From the NCBI GenBank assembly GCA_027451045.1, contig DAIDKC010000095.1, positions 1 to 36,059 on the forward strand: a stretch of DNA of 36,059 nt. Reading direction: 5' to 3'. The position numbers and the translations under genes are program-made. Source of the stretch: Holophagaceae bacterium (GTDB taxonomy: Bacteria > Acidobacteriota > Holophagae > Holophagales > Holophagaceae). The number at the start of each line of letters is the position of its first letter. The first letter of the stretch is position 1. The notes beneath the pieces are model-generated. The model saw only the letters and a list, made by a program, of their open reading frames with translations. It made no database searches and had not been told where the DNA came from. This document shows, piece after piece, positions 1-7,637 of this stretch.

Positions 1-1222
1 AGAGGTAGACCTCGCCTGTGGGGTTGCCCATGCGGCCCTTGAAATTCCGGTTGGTGGTGCTCAGTGCCACCTCGTGGTCGCCCAGCGCGCCTTCGTGAAC
101 GCCCAGGCAGGGGCCGCACCCGGAGTTCATCACCACGGCGCCGGCCCGCATGAGGTCGTGGACGTAGCCCTTGTCCAGGGCCTTCGCGAAGATCCGGCTG
201 GAGGCGGGAAACACCAGCATGCGGGTGCCCTCGGCCACCTTCTTCCCGCGCAGCATGTCGGCGGCGATGGCCAGGTCGTCCAGGCGGCCGTTGGTGCAGC
301 TGCCGATGACGATCTGCTGCACCTTCGTGCCCGCCACCTGGTCCACGGGCTTCACGTTGTCCACCATGTGGGGGCAGGCGATCTGCGGGGCGAGCTGGGC
401 GACATCCACTTCCAGCACCTGCACATAGGTGGCGTCCGCATCGGGGGCCACCGTGGTGATGGTCTCCGTCACGCCCGCCTCCTCGTGCAGGTAGCGGAGG
501 GTCTCCGCGTCACCCGGAACGATGCCGGAGGTGGCGCCGGCTTCCACGCTCATGTTGCAGATGGCGAGGCGGCCGCTGGTGCTCATCTTCCGGATGGTCT
601 CGCCATGCCACTCGAGCACCTTGAAGTTGGCGCCCTGGGCGGTGAGCTTGCCGATGACGTGGAGGATCAGGTCCTTCGCGCCCACCATGGGCGGGAATTC
701 GCCGTTGACCACCACTTTGATGGTGGCGGGAACCTCGATGTTCACGGCGATCCCGAGGGCCCAGACCGAGGCCATCTCCGTGGCCCCGATGCCGAAGGCG
801 AAGGCGCCCAGCGCCCCGTGGCTGGTGGTGTGGGAGTCCGTGCCCACCACCACGTAACCCGGGCGGACGTAGCCATACTCGGGCAGGATCTGGTGGCAGA
901 TGCCGCCCACATCGCCGCGGACGTCGTGGAACTTGGTGATGCCGTTGGCGGCCACGAACTCGCGGATCTTCTTCTGGTTGGTGGCGGTCTTCGGGGATTC
1001 GGCCGGCACACGGTGGTCGAAGATGATGGCGACCCGCGAGGGATCCCACACCTTCGGGGCCCGGCCGGTGCCCTCGAACACTTCCCGGTGCTGGTTGATC
1101 ACCAGCGCGGCGTTCTCGTGGGACATGGCGAGATCCACCCTCGGCTCCACCACATCCCCGGCCTTCACGGACGGCAGGCCCGCCGCGCGGGCCAGGATCT
1201 TCTCGACAACGGTCATACCCAT
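1..1222 (-). CDS. LeuC/homoaconitase-like hydro-lyase large subunit (3' end outside window)
   Basis: Large subunit of an aconitase-superfamily isomerase that moves a hydroxyl group between C2 and C3 of a substituted malate through a dehydrated intermediate; it needs a small LeuD-like subunit, presumably just beyond the left edge. Translation from 1222 gives 407 residues before the window ends, so only about 10-20 are missing for the roughly 420-aa archaeal-type LeuC/homoaconitase form. The 4Fe-4S ligands are visible: Cys309 in GSCTNG and Cys369/Cys372 in SGCGPC. VGTDSHTTSHGALG (about 126-139) and CNMSVEAGA (about 222-230) are family blocks. Start: ATG at 1222 has AAGGAG five bases upstream; a second in-frame ATG at 1216 is less well placed. 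It lies 22 bp after the CoA-transferase gene, as last visible gene of a four-gene unit. The substrate (isopropylmalate, citramalate, homocitrate or other) cannot be set from sequence alone. Confidence 0.85.
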   Translation of the reverse strand, partial: MGMTVVEKILARAAGLPSVKAGDVVEPRVDLAMSHENAALVINQHREVFEGTGRAPKVWDPSRVAIIFDHRVPAESPKTATNQKKIREFVAANGITKFHDVRGDVGGICHQILPEYGYVRPGYVVVGTDSHTTSHGALGAFAFGIGATEMASVWALGIAVNIEVPATIKVVVNGEFPPMVGAKDLILHVIGKLTAQGANFKVLEWHGETIRKMSTSGRLAICNMSVEAGATSGIVPGDAETLRYLHEEAGVTETITTVAPDADATYVQVLEVDVAQLAPQIACPHMVDNVKPVDQVAGTKVQQIVIGSCTNGRLDDLAIAADMLRGKKVAEGTRMLVFPASSRIFAKALDKGYVHDLMRAGAVVMNSGCGPCLGVHEGALGDHEVALSTTNRNFKGRMGNPTGEVYL

Positions 1223-1244
1223 GGCTGCTCCTTGCATGCAGGTT

Positions 1245-2444
1245 TCAGATCACGCCCCTGGCCTTGAGGTCCGCCAGCTCGGCCGTGCCCAGCCCCAGGG
1301 CGCCGAAGACCTCGCGGTTGTGCTCGCCCAGGCGGGGCGGAGGGGCCTCCACCGTGCCGGGTGTCTTCTCGAACTGGGCGGTGAGGCCGAAGACCTCGAT
1401 CTCACCCAGGCCCTCCACGGACACCTTCTTCAGGGCCCCGCGATGCTGGATCTGGGGCTGGCGGAGCGCCGCCTCCAGGTCCAGGATCTCCCCGCTGGGC
1501 ACGTCCTTGGCATTGAGTGCCTCGACCCAGAGGGCGGTGGGCTGCGTGGCGAGACGGGCTTCCAGCAGCGGCGTCAGTTCCTTGCGGTTCCGCTTGCGGG
1601 TGTCGCGCTCCTGGAAGCGCGGGTCGGTCTTCAGCTCGGGAACCCCGAGCACGTCGCAGACCGCCTCCCACTGCTCCTGCTTGTTGGCCGCGATGTTGAT
1701 GTGGCCGTCCCGGGTGCGGAAGGTGCCGCTGGGCGCCGCCGTGAAGTTGTCGTTGCCCATGAGCGCCGGCTGCTGGCCGCCGATGAGGAGGTTCGCAGCC
1801 ACCCAGCCCATGAGGGGCATGATGCTGTCGAGCAGCGCCACGTCAATGAACTGCCCCTCGCCGGTGCGCTCCCGGTGGTAGAGGGCCGCCATCACGGCGA
1901 ACGCCGCGTTCAGGCCGCCCACGGTGTCGCACACGGGGAAGCCCGTGCGCAGCGGGTTCAGCCGCTCGTCCCCGTTCACGGCCATCTCGCCCGAGAGCCC
2001 CTGGATGATCTGGTCGTAGGCGGGCTTGAAGGCGTCGGGCCCGGTCTGGCCGAAGCCGGAGATGGCGCAGTAGACGAGCTTCGGATTCAGCTCCGAGAGG
2101 GCCTTGTAGCCCAGGCCCAGGCGGTCCATCACGCCAGGACGGAAGTTCTCCACCACCACATCGGCGTCCTTCACCAGCCTGCGGAACAGTTCCTTGCCCT
2201 CCGGAGCCTTGGTGTTCAGGGTGATGGAGCGCTTGTTGCAGTTCTGGGCCAGGAAGCTGGTGCCCATGAGCTTCTTGTTCAGCTCCGGCAGGATGCCCAG
2301 CTTGCGGGCCAGGTCGCCGTCCTTGGGGTTCTCCACCTTGAGGACGTCGGCCCCCAGCAGCGCCAGGTGGAGCGTCGTGAAGGGCCCCGACAGGACGTTC
2401 GTGAGGTCGAGAACCTTGATGCCTTCGAGGATCCTGCGGCTCAT
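1245..2444 (-). CDS. Class III (CaiB/BaiF) CoA-transferase
   Basis: Family III CoA-transferase, 399 aa, the usual length. It moves CoA from a donor such as succinyl-CoA to a carboxylate through an aspartyl-CoA thioester. The N-terminal Rossmann block VLDLTNVLSGPF (about 11-22) and VVVENFRPGVMDRLGLGY (about 96-113) are typical, and the expected nucleophile is Asp144 in PAYDQIIQGLSG. The ATG overlaps the stop of the upstream lyase gene by 4 bp (ATGA), so the two are probably translationally coupled and made in matched amounts. Context suggests it activates the 2-hydroxyacid made or used by the LeuC-like enzyme so that the neighbouring lyase can cleave it. Family members act on carnitine, formate, succinate, citramalate, itaconate, hydroxymethylglutarate and others; this substrate is inference only. 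Confidence 0.88.
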   Translation of the reverse strand: MSRRILEGIKVLDLTNVLSGPFTTLHLALLGADVLKVENPKDGDLARKLGILPELNKKLMGTSFLAQNCNKRSITLNTKAPEGKELFRRLVKDADVVVENFRPGVMDRLGLGYKALSELNPKLVYCAISGFGQTGPDAFKPAYDQIIQGLSGEMAVNGDERLNPLRTGFPVCDTVGGLNAAFAVMAALYHRERTGEGQFIDVALLDSIMPLMGWVAANLLIGGQQPALMGNDNFTAAPSGTFRTRDGHINIAANKQEQWEAVCDVLGVPELKTDPRFQERDTRKRNRKELTPLLEARLATQPTALWVEALNAKDVPSGEILDLEAALRQPQIQHRGALKKVSVEGLGEIEVFGLTAQFEKTPGTVEAPPPRLGEHNREVFGALGLGTAELADLKARGVI

Positions 2445-3349
2445 GCCTGCCCTCTCGGATTGACGATCCCGACTTTATGCACGCAGCCCGGCAGTTCGCG
2501 ACCGAAGAAATCCGACACGTCACGGGCCACCCCCAGGAGGGCGCCCAGGTCCACGTCGGTCCGCTGGCCGTTGCGCTGCAGGCCATGCACCAGATCCTCC
2601 GTGGCCACATTCCCCGATGCCACCTTGGTGAAGGGGCACCCGCCCAGGCCGCCGAAGCTCGTCTCGATGGAGGCGGCGCCTGCATCCAGGGCTGCGTAGA
2701 CGTTGGCCATGCCCAGGCCGTAGGTGTTGTGGATGTGGGCCGTGAATTCCGCCGAGGGATCCAGTTCCAGGAAGCAGCGCAGGTAGCGCCGGATCTGGGC
2801 GGGATGAGCGTGCCCGGCGGTATCCGCCAGGCTGATGCTGTGGAGCCCGGCCTCCAGGTAGGCCTCCACCAGGGTCCTCACCCGTTCGAAGGGGACGACC
2901 CCTTCGAAGCCGCACCCGAAGGCGCTCTGGACGCTCACCTGCACCCGGCGGCCCGTCTTCTGGGCGGCCTTGGCCATGGCGACGATCCGGCTGGTGGCCT
3001 CCTCCGTGGACATGCCTGTGTTCTTCCGGCTGTGGGTGTCCGAGGCGGAAACCCCCATGCAGATCATCCCCACGCCGACCTCCATGGCCCGCTCCAGGCC
3101 CTTCTCATTGAGCACGAGGCCCGAGAAGACCGCCCGGTGGTTCTCTCCACCCAGGATGCGGAAGAGGTCGTCGGTGTCCGCCATCTGGGGCAGCTTGTCG
3201 CTCCGGACGAAGGAGCCGACCTGGACGAGGTCCACACCGGAGTCCGCCACGCGGCGGATCCAGTCGAGCTTCGTAGCTGTCGGCACCACCCGGCTCTCGT
3301 TCTGGAGACCGTCCCGGGGTCCGACTTCATGGATGAGGATGGGGTTCAT
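2441..3349 (-). CDS. HMG-CoA lyase-like DRE-TIM metallolyase
   Basis: A 302-aa TIM-barrel lyase of the hydroxymethylglutaryl-CoA lyase family, which splits a tertiary 3-hydroxyacyl-CoA into an acyl-CoA and a ketoacid. Seen: EVGPRDGLQNE (8-18) with the metal-binding Asp13 and Arg12; SFVRSDKLPQMAD (46-58); metal pair His205/His207 in HIHNTYG; flexible-loop Cys238 in GLGGCPF followed by ASGNVATEDLV. Two departures from human HMGCL as I recall it: the catalytic Glu of the ETTSF segment is Gln43 here, and HCHDTYG reads HIHNTYG. These suggest a relative with another substrate, for example a citramalyl-CoA-like thioester. Start: ATG at 3349 places the conserved barrel strand right after the N-terminus; a GTG at 3391 in the same frame would add 14 residues without homology. 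Neither has a strong Shine-Dalgarno sequence. It follows the dehydrogenase by 81 bp and overlaps the CoA-transferase. Confidence 0.85.
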   Translation of the reverse strand: MNPILIHEVGPRDGLQNESRVVPTATKLDWIRRVADSGVDLVQVGSFVRSDKLPQMADTDDLFRILGGENHRAVFSGLVLNEKGLERAMEVGVGMICMGVSASDTHSRKNTGMSTEEATSRIVAMAKAAQKTGRRVQVSVQSAFGCGFEGVVPFERVRTLVEAYLEAGLHSISLADTAGHAHPAQIRRYLRCFLELDPSAEFTAHIHNTYGLGMANVYAALDAGAASIETSFGGLGGCPFTKVASGNVATEDLVHGLQRNGQRTDVDLGALLGVARDVSDFFGRELPGCVHKVGIVNPRGQA

Positions 3350-3430
3350 GTCTGGATCCAGGAATGTGCCCGGGAGGCCGCGAGGATGCACGCCAATGCC
3401 GTCATCATCGCGGCCTTCCTGGCTGGGGAG

Positions 3431-4549
3431 CTACAGTTTCCTCGCGATGGCCTCGCCCATCTCGAGGGTGGTGGCGCTGCCGCCCATGTCGTAGGTCCGG
3501 ACCTTGCCCTCGGCGATGACTGCTGCCGTGGCCTGCTCCAGCCGCGCGCCCTTCTCGGTCTCGCCCAGCCAGTCGAGCATCATCTTGGCGGCCAGGATGG
3601 TGGCGATGGGGTTCACCTTGTACTGGCCGGCGTACTTGGGGGCGCTGCCGTGGCTGGGCTCGAAGACCGCGAGCTTCTCTCCGATGTTGCCCGAGCACCC
3701 GAAGCCCAGGCCGCCCACCATCTGGGCCGCGAGGTCGCTGATGATGTCGCCGAAGAGGTTGGTGGCCACCATCACCCCGTAGTTCTTCGGGTTCTTCAGC
3801 ATCCACATGGTGATGGCGTCCACGTTGGCGTCATCCATGGCGATGCCGGGGTACTCCTTGGCGATGCGCTTGCCGGTCTCCAGGAACATGCCCTCGGTGG
3901 CGCGCACCACGTTGGCCTTGTGGATGACGGTCACCTTGGGATAGTTGAACTTCCTGGCATATTCGAAGGCCGCCCGGATGATCCGCTCGCAGCCCTTCTT
4001 CGTGTTCACCTTGCAGGTGATGGCGAACTCGTCGCCCGGGAGGTCCGCGAAATGGCCGAAGGGCTTGCTGTTCGCCTTCAGCACGGCCTTCACCTCGTCG
4101 GGGACGGGGTTGAACTCCACGCCAGCATAGAGGTCCTCGGTGTTCTCGCGGAACACCACCATGTCAATGCCGTCCTGGTAGTTGAGGGGGTTGCCTGGGT
4201 AGGCCTTGCAGGGCCGCAGGCAGGTGTAGAGGTCGAACATCTGGCGCATGCGGACGATGGGGCTGCGGTACACCAGGCCCTTGCCCTTCAGCTCCGGCAC
4301 CAGTTCCGCCTCGGCGTCCTTCACGGGCTTGGAGGTGATGGCGCCGAACATGGCGGCATGGCTGCGCTTCAAAAGGTCAATGGTGCGCTGGGGGAAGGCC
4401 TCCCCCTCCTTGCACCAGAATTCCCAGCCGATGTCGCCGTGAGTGTAGGCGGCGTCGAACTTCAGGGCATCGAGACAGATCTTGGCCGCCTCCATGACTT
4501 CCACGCCCACGCCGTCGCCGGGCAGCCACGCGATGTTGAACTGGCTCAT
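3431..4549 (-). CDS. Isocitrate/isopropylmalate-family beta-decarboxylating dehydrogenase
   Basis: Catalyses NAD(P)-linked oxidative decarboxylation of a 3-substituted malate to a 2-oxoacid (or the reductive carboxylation), 372 aa. Seen: WLPGDGVGVEVMEAA at the N-terminus; RQMFDLYTCLRP and FRENTEDLYAGVEF, closer to isocitrate than to isopropylmalate dehydrogenases; HKANVVRATEGMF with the catalytic Lys; NLFGDIISDLAAQMVGGLG; and HGSAPKYAGQ, whose Lys-Tyr pair matches the NADP-selecting residues of E. coli Icd. In the segment RSPIVRMRQ the Ser that contacts isocitrate (Icd S113) is kept but the N115 position appears to be Ile, which argues against plain isocitrate as substrate. Start: ATG at 4549, preceded by AAGGAGAGATCCC; upstream in-frame extension to 4699 lacks homology. 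First gene of the four-gene cluster, 157 bp after polA, with room for its own promoter. Confidence 0.85.
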   Translation of the reverse strand: MSQFNIAWLPGDGVGVEVMEAAKICLDALKFDAAYTHGDIGWEFWCKEGEAFPQRTIDLLKRSHAAMFGAITSKPVKDAEAELVPELKGKGLVYRSPIVRMRQMFDLYTCLRPCKAYPGNPLNYQDGIDMVVFRENTEDLYAGVEFNPVPDEVKAVLKANSKPFGHFADLPGDEFAITCKVNTKKGCERIIRAAFEYARKFNYPKVTVIHKANVVRATEGMFLETGKRIAKEYPGIAMDDANVDAITMWMLKNPKNYGVMVATNLFGDIISDLAAQMVGGLGFGCSGNIGEKLAVFEPSHGSAPKYAGQYKVNPIATILAAKMMLDWLGETEKGARLEQATAAVIAEGKVRTYDMGGSATTLEMGEAIARKL

Positions 4550-4706
4550 GGGATCTCTCCTTCGAGTCGGACTGGATTCGGATGACCGCGGTGTCCGCAA
4601 TCCCCCATGATGACGGTCCGAGAATCCCCTCGCCTCGGCAGCCGTCACAATTCCCCCCGGAACCTGGGCGAAGCGGGATGCGGATGGACATATCGTCAAA
4701 TACGAG

Positions 4707-7517
4707 CTATTTGCAGGCCAGCCAACTGGCGCCGCCGCGCACTTCGGCCGCCAGCTTCACCCCCAGCGGGCCCAGGTCGTCGGCGCCTTCCATGGCCTCC
4801 TTCAGGAGGGCCGCGGCCCGGGCCGCCTCCTCCGGCGGCGCTTCCAGGAGGAGTTCGTCATGGACCTGGAGCAGCAGCCGGGCCCGGAGGCCCGCTTCCG
4901 CCAGCGCCCGGTGCAGGCGCACCATGGCGCGCCGGATGAGGTCGGCGGCTGTTCCCTGCACCACCGTGTTCACGGCCTCCCGCAGGCCCGCCGCCTGGAA
5001 CCGCTTGTCGCTGCTCTGCAGCTCGGGGATGCGGCGGATGCGGCCCCAGTGGGTGCGCACCAGCCCCTCCTCGACGGCCCGGGCCTTGGTCGCCTCGATC
5101 CATCCGGCCACCTTCGGCATGCGCTCGAAGTAGCGCTCGATGAAGGCCTTCGCCTCCTTCTGGCTCACCCCGATGTTGGCGGCCAGGGCGAAGGCCCCCT
5201 GGCCGTAGAGCAATCCGAAGTTGACCGCCTTGGAGGCGCTCCGCTGCTCCGCGGTGACGGTCTCCATCGGCACGTTGTAGACCTCCGAGGCCGTGCGGCG
5301 GTGGATGTCCTCCCCCGCCTCGAAGGCCCCCAGCAGCACAGGATCCTGGGCCAGGGCCGCCACCACCCGCAGCTCGATCTGGCTGTAGTCGGCGTCCAGC
5401 AGCACCCAGCCGGGCTCGGGCACGAAGGCACCGCGGATGGCCCGGCCTTCCTCGGTGCGGACGGGGATGTTCTGGAGGTTGGGATCGTTGGACGCCAGGC
5501 GGCCCGAGGCCACCACCGCCTGGTGAAGCTTGGTGTGCACCCGACCCGTGACGGGGTTCACCATCTGCGGCAGGGCCTCGACGTAGGTGCCCAGCAGCTT
5601 GACCATCTGGCGGTGGCGCAGCAGCTCCCGGGCGATCTCCGCATCGTGCTTCCCGGCCAGCTCCTCCAGGGTCTCCTCGTCCGTGCTGGGAGCCTTGGTC
5701 TTGCCCGTGTACTTGATGACGGGCAGCTTCAGCTTCTCGAAGAGGATGGTGCCGAGCTGGCTGGGGCTGTTGAGGTTGAAGGGCTCCCCGGCCAGTTCCA
5801 GCACCCGGGCCTCGGCCCGCTTGCGCTCGGCGTGCATGCGCGTGCCCAGGTCGGAGAGAACCTCCAGATCCAGGCGAACGCCGTGGCCCTCCAGGGCTGC
5901 CAGCACCTCCACGAGGGGCAGGTCCACCGCCTCGTAGAGCCGCTGGAGCCCCGCGTCGGTCAACTGGGAGCGGAGCCGGTCGCAGAGCTGGAGGGCGAGA
6001 TCGGCGTCCTCGGCGGCGTACTGCACGGCCTGCTCGAAGTCAGCCTCGTCGAATCGCTTCTGGGCCTTGCCCTTCCCCACCACCGCCTCGAAGGCGATGG
6101 GCTTCACATCCAGGTGGCGGACGGAGAGATCGTCCAGGTTGTGCCGGGCGCCGCTGTCCAGCAAGTAGCTGAGCACCATGCTGTCGTCCGCCAGCCCCCG
6201 CACCGGCAGGCCGTGGCGCGCCAGCACCTGGAGGTCGTACTTGAGGTTCTGGCCGCACTTCGCCACCGCGGGATCCGCCAGCAGGGGCGCCAGGAGGCGC
6301 CGGGCCTGCGGGAAGGGGAGGTTGCGCGGATCCAGGTGGGGCGCCAGTTCCCCGAAGAAGGCCTCCGGCTCGCCCCGCAGGTCCAGCAGCCCCTCCGGCA
6401 GCCCGCTGTCCGGGAGCAGCCCGGGCAGGGATCCCTCGGTATCCGCCGTGGGCGGCTTCAGGTGGGCCAGGGGCACGTAGAGTCCCTCGTTGGGCGCCCA
6501 GGCCAGGCTCAGGCCCACCATGTGGCCCCGGGTGGGCTCCACGCTGGTGGTCTCCGTGTCCAGGCCGCAGCGGCCCGCGGCGCGGCAGGCGGCGATGGCC
6601 TCCTCCAGGTCCAGGAGGCTGGCCGCGGCCCGGTACTGGCGCACCGACCCGGCCTGGGCGGCGCTCTGGGTGAACTCCTTGGTGAGGGTCTGGAAGCCCA
6701 GCGCCTTGAAGGTGGCGCGCGCCCGCTGATCGTCCACGCCCGGATAGGCGAGATCCTCCGGGTGCAGGGGCAGGGCCAGGTCCGTCACCACCGTCACGAG
6801 CCGGCGGGTGAGGTCCAGCCAGCCCGTTTCGGGATCCGAAGCCGCCGCCAGGCCCTCCTGCTGCTTCGGCTTGAGGTTTGCCTTCGCCGCCAGCACCCCG
6901 TCCAGGCTGCCATGTGTCTCCAGGAGCTGGGCCGCCCCCTTCTCGCCGATGCCCGGCACGCCCTTCACGTTGTCGGAGGCATCCCCCACCAGGCTGAGGA
7001 AGTCCACCACCTGCTCGGGCCACACGCCCATGCGCGCCTTCACGCCCTCGCGGTCGTGCCAGACCTCGCCCTCCTTGGTGTTCAGCACCTGGATCTTCCG
7101 GTCATCGTCCACAAGCTGGAGCAGGTCCTTGTCGGGGCTCACGATGACCGCCGGGAGTCCGCGTGCGGCGGATTCCCGGGCCAGGGTGCCCATCACGTCA
7201 TCCGCCTCGTAGCCGTGCAGCTCCACGATGGGGATGCTGAGCGCCTCGACCAGCTGCCGGATCATCGGGATCTGGGGCCGCAGATCCTCCGGCATCTCTG
7301 CCCGGTTGGCCTTGTACTCGGGATAGATCCGGTGTCGGAACGTCGGCTCCGGCGTGTCGAACACACAGGCGATGTGGCTGGGCTTGTGCTTCTCCAGCAG
7401 CTGGAGCACCAGCCGCGTGAAGGTGTACGCCGCCCCGTTCTTGAGCCTGGGATTGGCGTAGTAGGCCCGAAAAATGAAGGCGAAGGTGTCTATCAGATAA
7501 AGCTGTTCCTCAGCCAT
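4707..7517 (-). CDS. polA: DNA polymerase I
   Basis: Repair and Okazaki-fragment polymerase, 936 aa (E. coli has 928), with all three activities apparently intact. The 5'-3' nuclease domain starts at residue 1 (LIDTFAFIFRAYYA, FDTPEPTFRHRIYPEYKANR, YEADDVMGTLA, VSPDKDLLQLV). The 3'-5' proofreading domain keeps its acidic residues: Asp320 and Glu322 in LDTETT, and YAAEDADLAL later. The polymerase domain shows motif A (DADYSQIELRVVAAL), motif B (RSASKAVNFGLLYG) and motif C with His886-Asp887 (QVHDELLLE). Start: ATG at 7517 with GGAGG six bases upstream, inside the end of a short upstream ORF, so its translation may be coupled. It is followed by the dehydrogenase gene on the same strand. Confidence 0.98.
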   Translation of the reverse strand: MAEEQLYLIDTFAFIFRAYYANPRLKNGAAYTFTRLVLQLLEKHKPSHIACVFDTPEPTFRHRIYPEYKANRAEMPEDLRPQIPMIRQLVEALSIPIVELHGYEADDVMGTLARESAARGLPAVIVSPDKDLLQLVDDDRKIQVLNTKEGEVWHDREGVKARMGVWPEQVVDFLSLVGDASDNVKGVPGIGEKGAAQLLETHGSLDGVLAAKANLKPKQQEGLAAASDPETGWLDLTRRLVTVVTDLALPLHPEDLAYPGVDDQRARATFKALGFQTLTKEFTQSAAQAGSVRQYRAAASLLDLEEAIAACRAAGRCGLDTETTSVEPTRGHMVGLSLAWAPNEGLYVPLAHLKPPTADTEGSLPGLLPDSGLPEGLLDLRGEPEAFFGELAPHLDPRNLPFPQARRLLAPLLADPAVAKCGQNLKYDLQVLARHGLPVRGLADDSMVLSYLLDSGARHNLDDLSVRHLDVKPIAFEAVVGKGKAQKRFDEADFEQAVQYAAEDADLALQLCDRLRSQLTDAGLQRLYEAVDLPLVEVLAALEGHGVRLDLEVLSDLGTRMHAERKRAEARVLELAGEPFNLNSPSQLGTILFEKLKLPVIKYTGKTKAPSTDEETLEELAGKHDAEIARELLRHRQMVKLLGTYVEALPQMVNPVTGRVHTKLHQAVVASGRLASNDPNLQNIPVRTEEGRAIRGAFVPEPGWVLLDADYSQIELRVVAALAQDPVLLGAFEAGEDIHRRTASEVYNVPMETVTAEQRSASKAVNFGLLYGQGAFALAANIGVSQKEAKAFIERYFERMPKVAGWIEATKARAVEEGLVRTHWGRIRRIPELQSSDKRFQAAGLREAVNTVVQGTAADLIRRAMVRLHRALAEAGLRARLLLQVHDELLLEAPPEEAARAAALLKEAMEGADDLGPLGVKLAAEVRGGASWLACK

Positions 7518-7620
7518 GCGCCACCTCCGGGCCGAACGGCGAGGTCTCGCGCATCCGCGCAGCGGATGCCGAGAGGATGAAGGCGAAGGTGTCCAGGAGG
7601 TCGAGGCGTGCTTCAGGCAT
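7510..7620 (-). CDS. 36-codon ORF upstream of polA resembling a duplicated polA start
   Basis: Reads MPEARLDLLDTFAFILSA, then a GC-rich tail, and stops at a TGA that overlaps the polA start (ATGGCTGA). Aligned codon by codon from the ATG, it matches the first residues of PolA (MAEEQLYLIDTFAFIFRA) at about 11 of 18 positions, with a 17-base identical stretch at the same distance from both ATGs. It begins 18 bp after the SDR stop. It may be a leader peptide coupling polA translation, or the remnant of a partial tandem duplication of the polA 5' end. Shine-Dalgarno support is weak (GAGGTG lies rather far upstream; GGGGGC touches the ATG), so expression is uncertain. Confidence 0.4.
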   Translation of the reverse strand: MPEARLDLLDTFAFILSASAARMRETSPFGPEVAHG

Positions 7621-7637
7621 GCCCCCAGTGTCCCACC

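Noticed and set aside
74-1267. 397-aa plus-strand open frame at the left edge
   Set aside because: The opposite strand encodes a full aconitase-family protein with all cluster cysteines; the plus frame is low-complexity.
2477-4585. 702-aa plus-strand open frame
   Set aside because: It spans two well-supported minus-strand genes and shows no recognisable family.
4860-7580. 906-aa open frame on the plus strand opposite polA
   Set aside because: It is antisense to an intact polA and its His/Gln/Gly-rich translation has no domain; long shadow frames are expected at this GC content.
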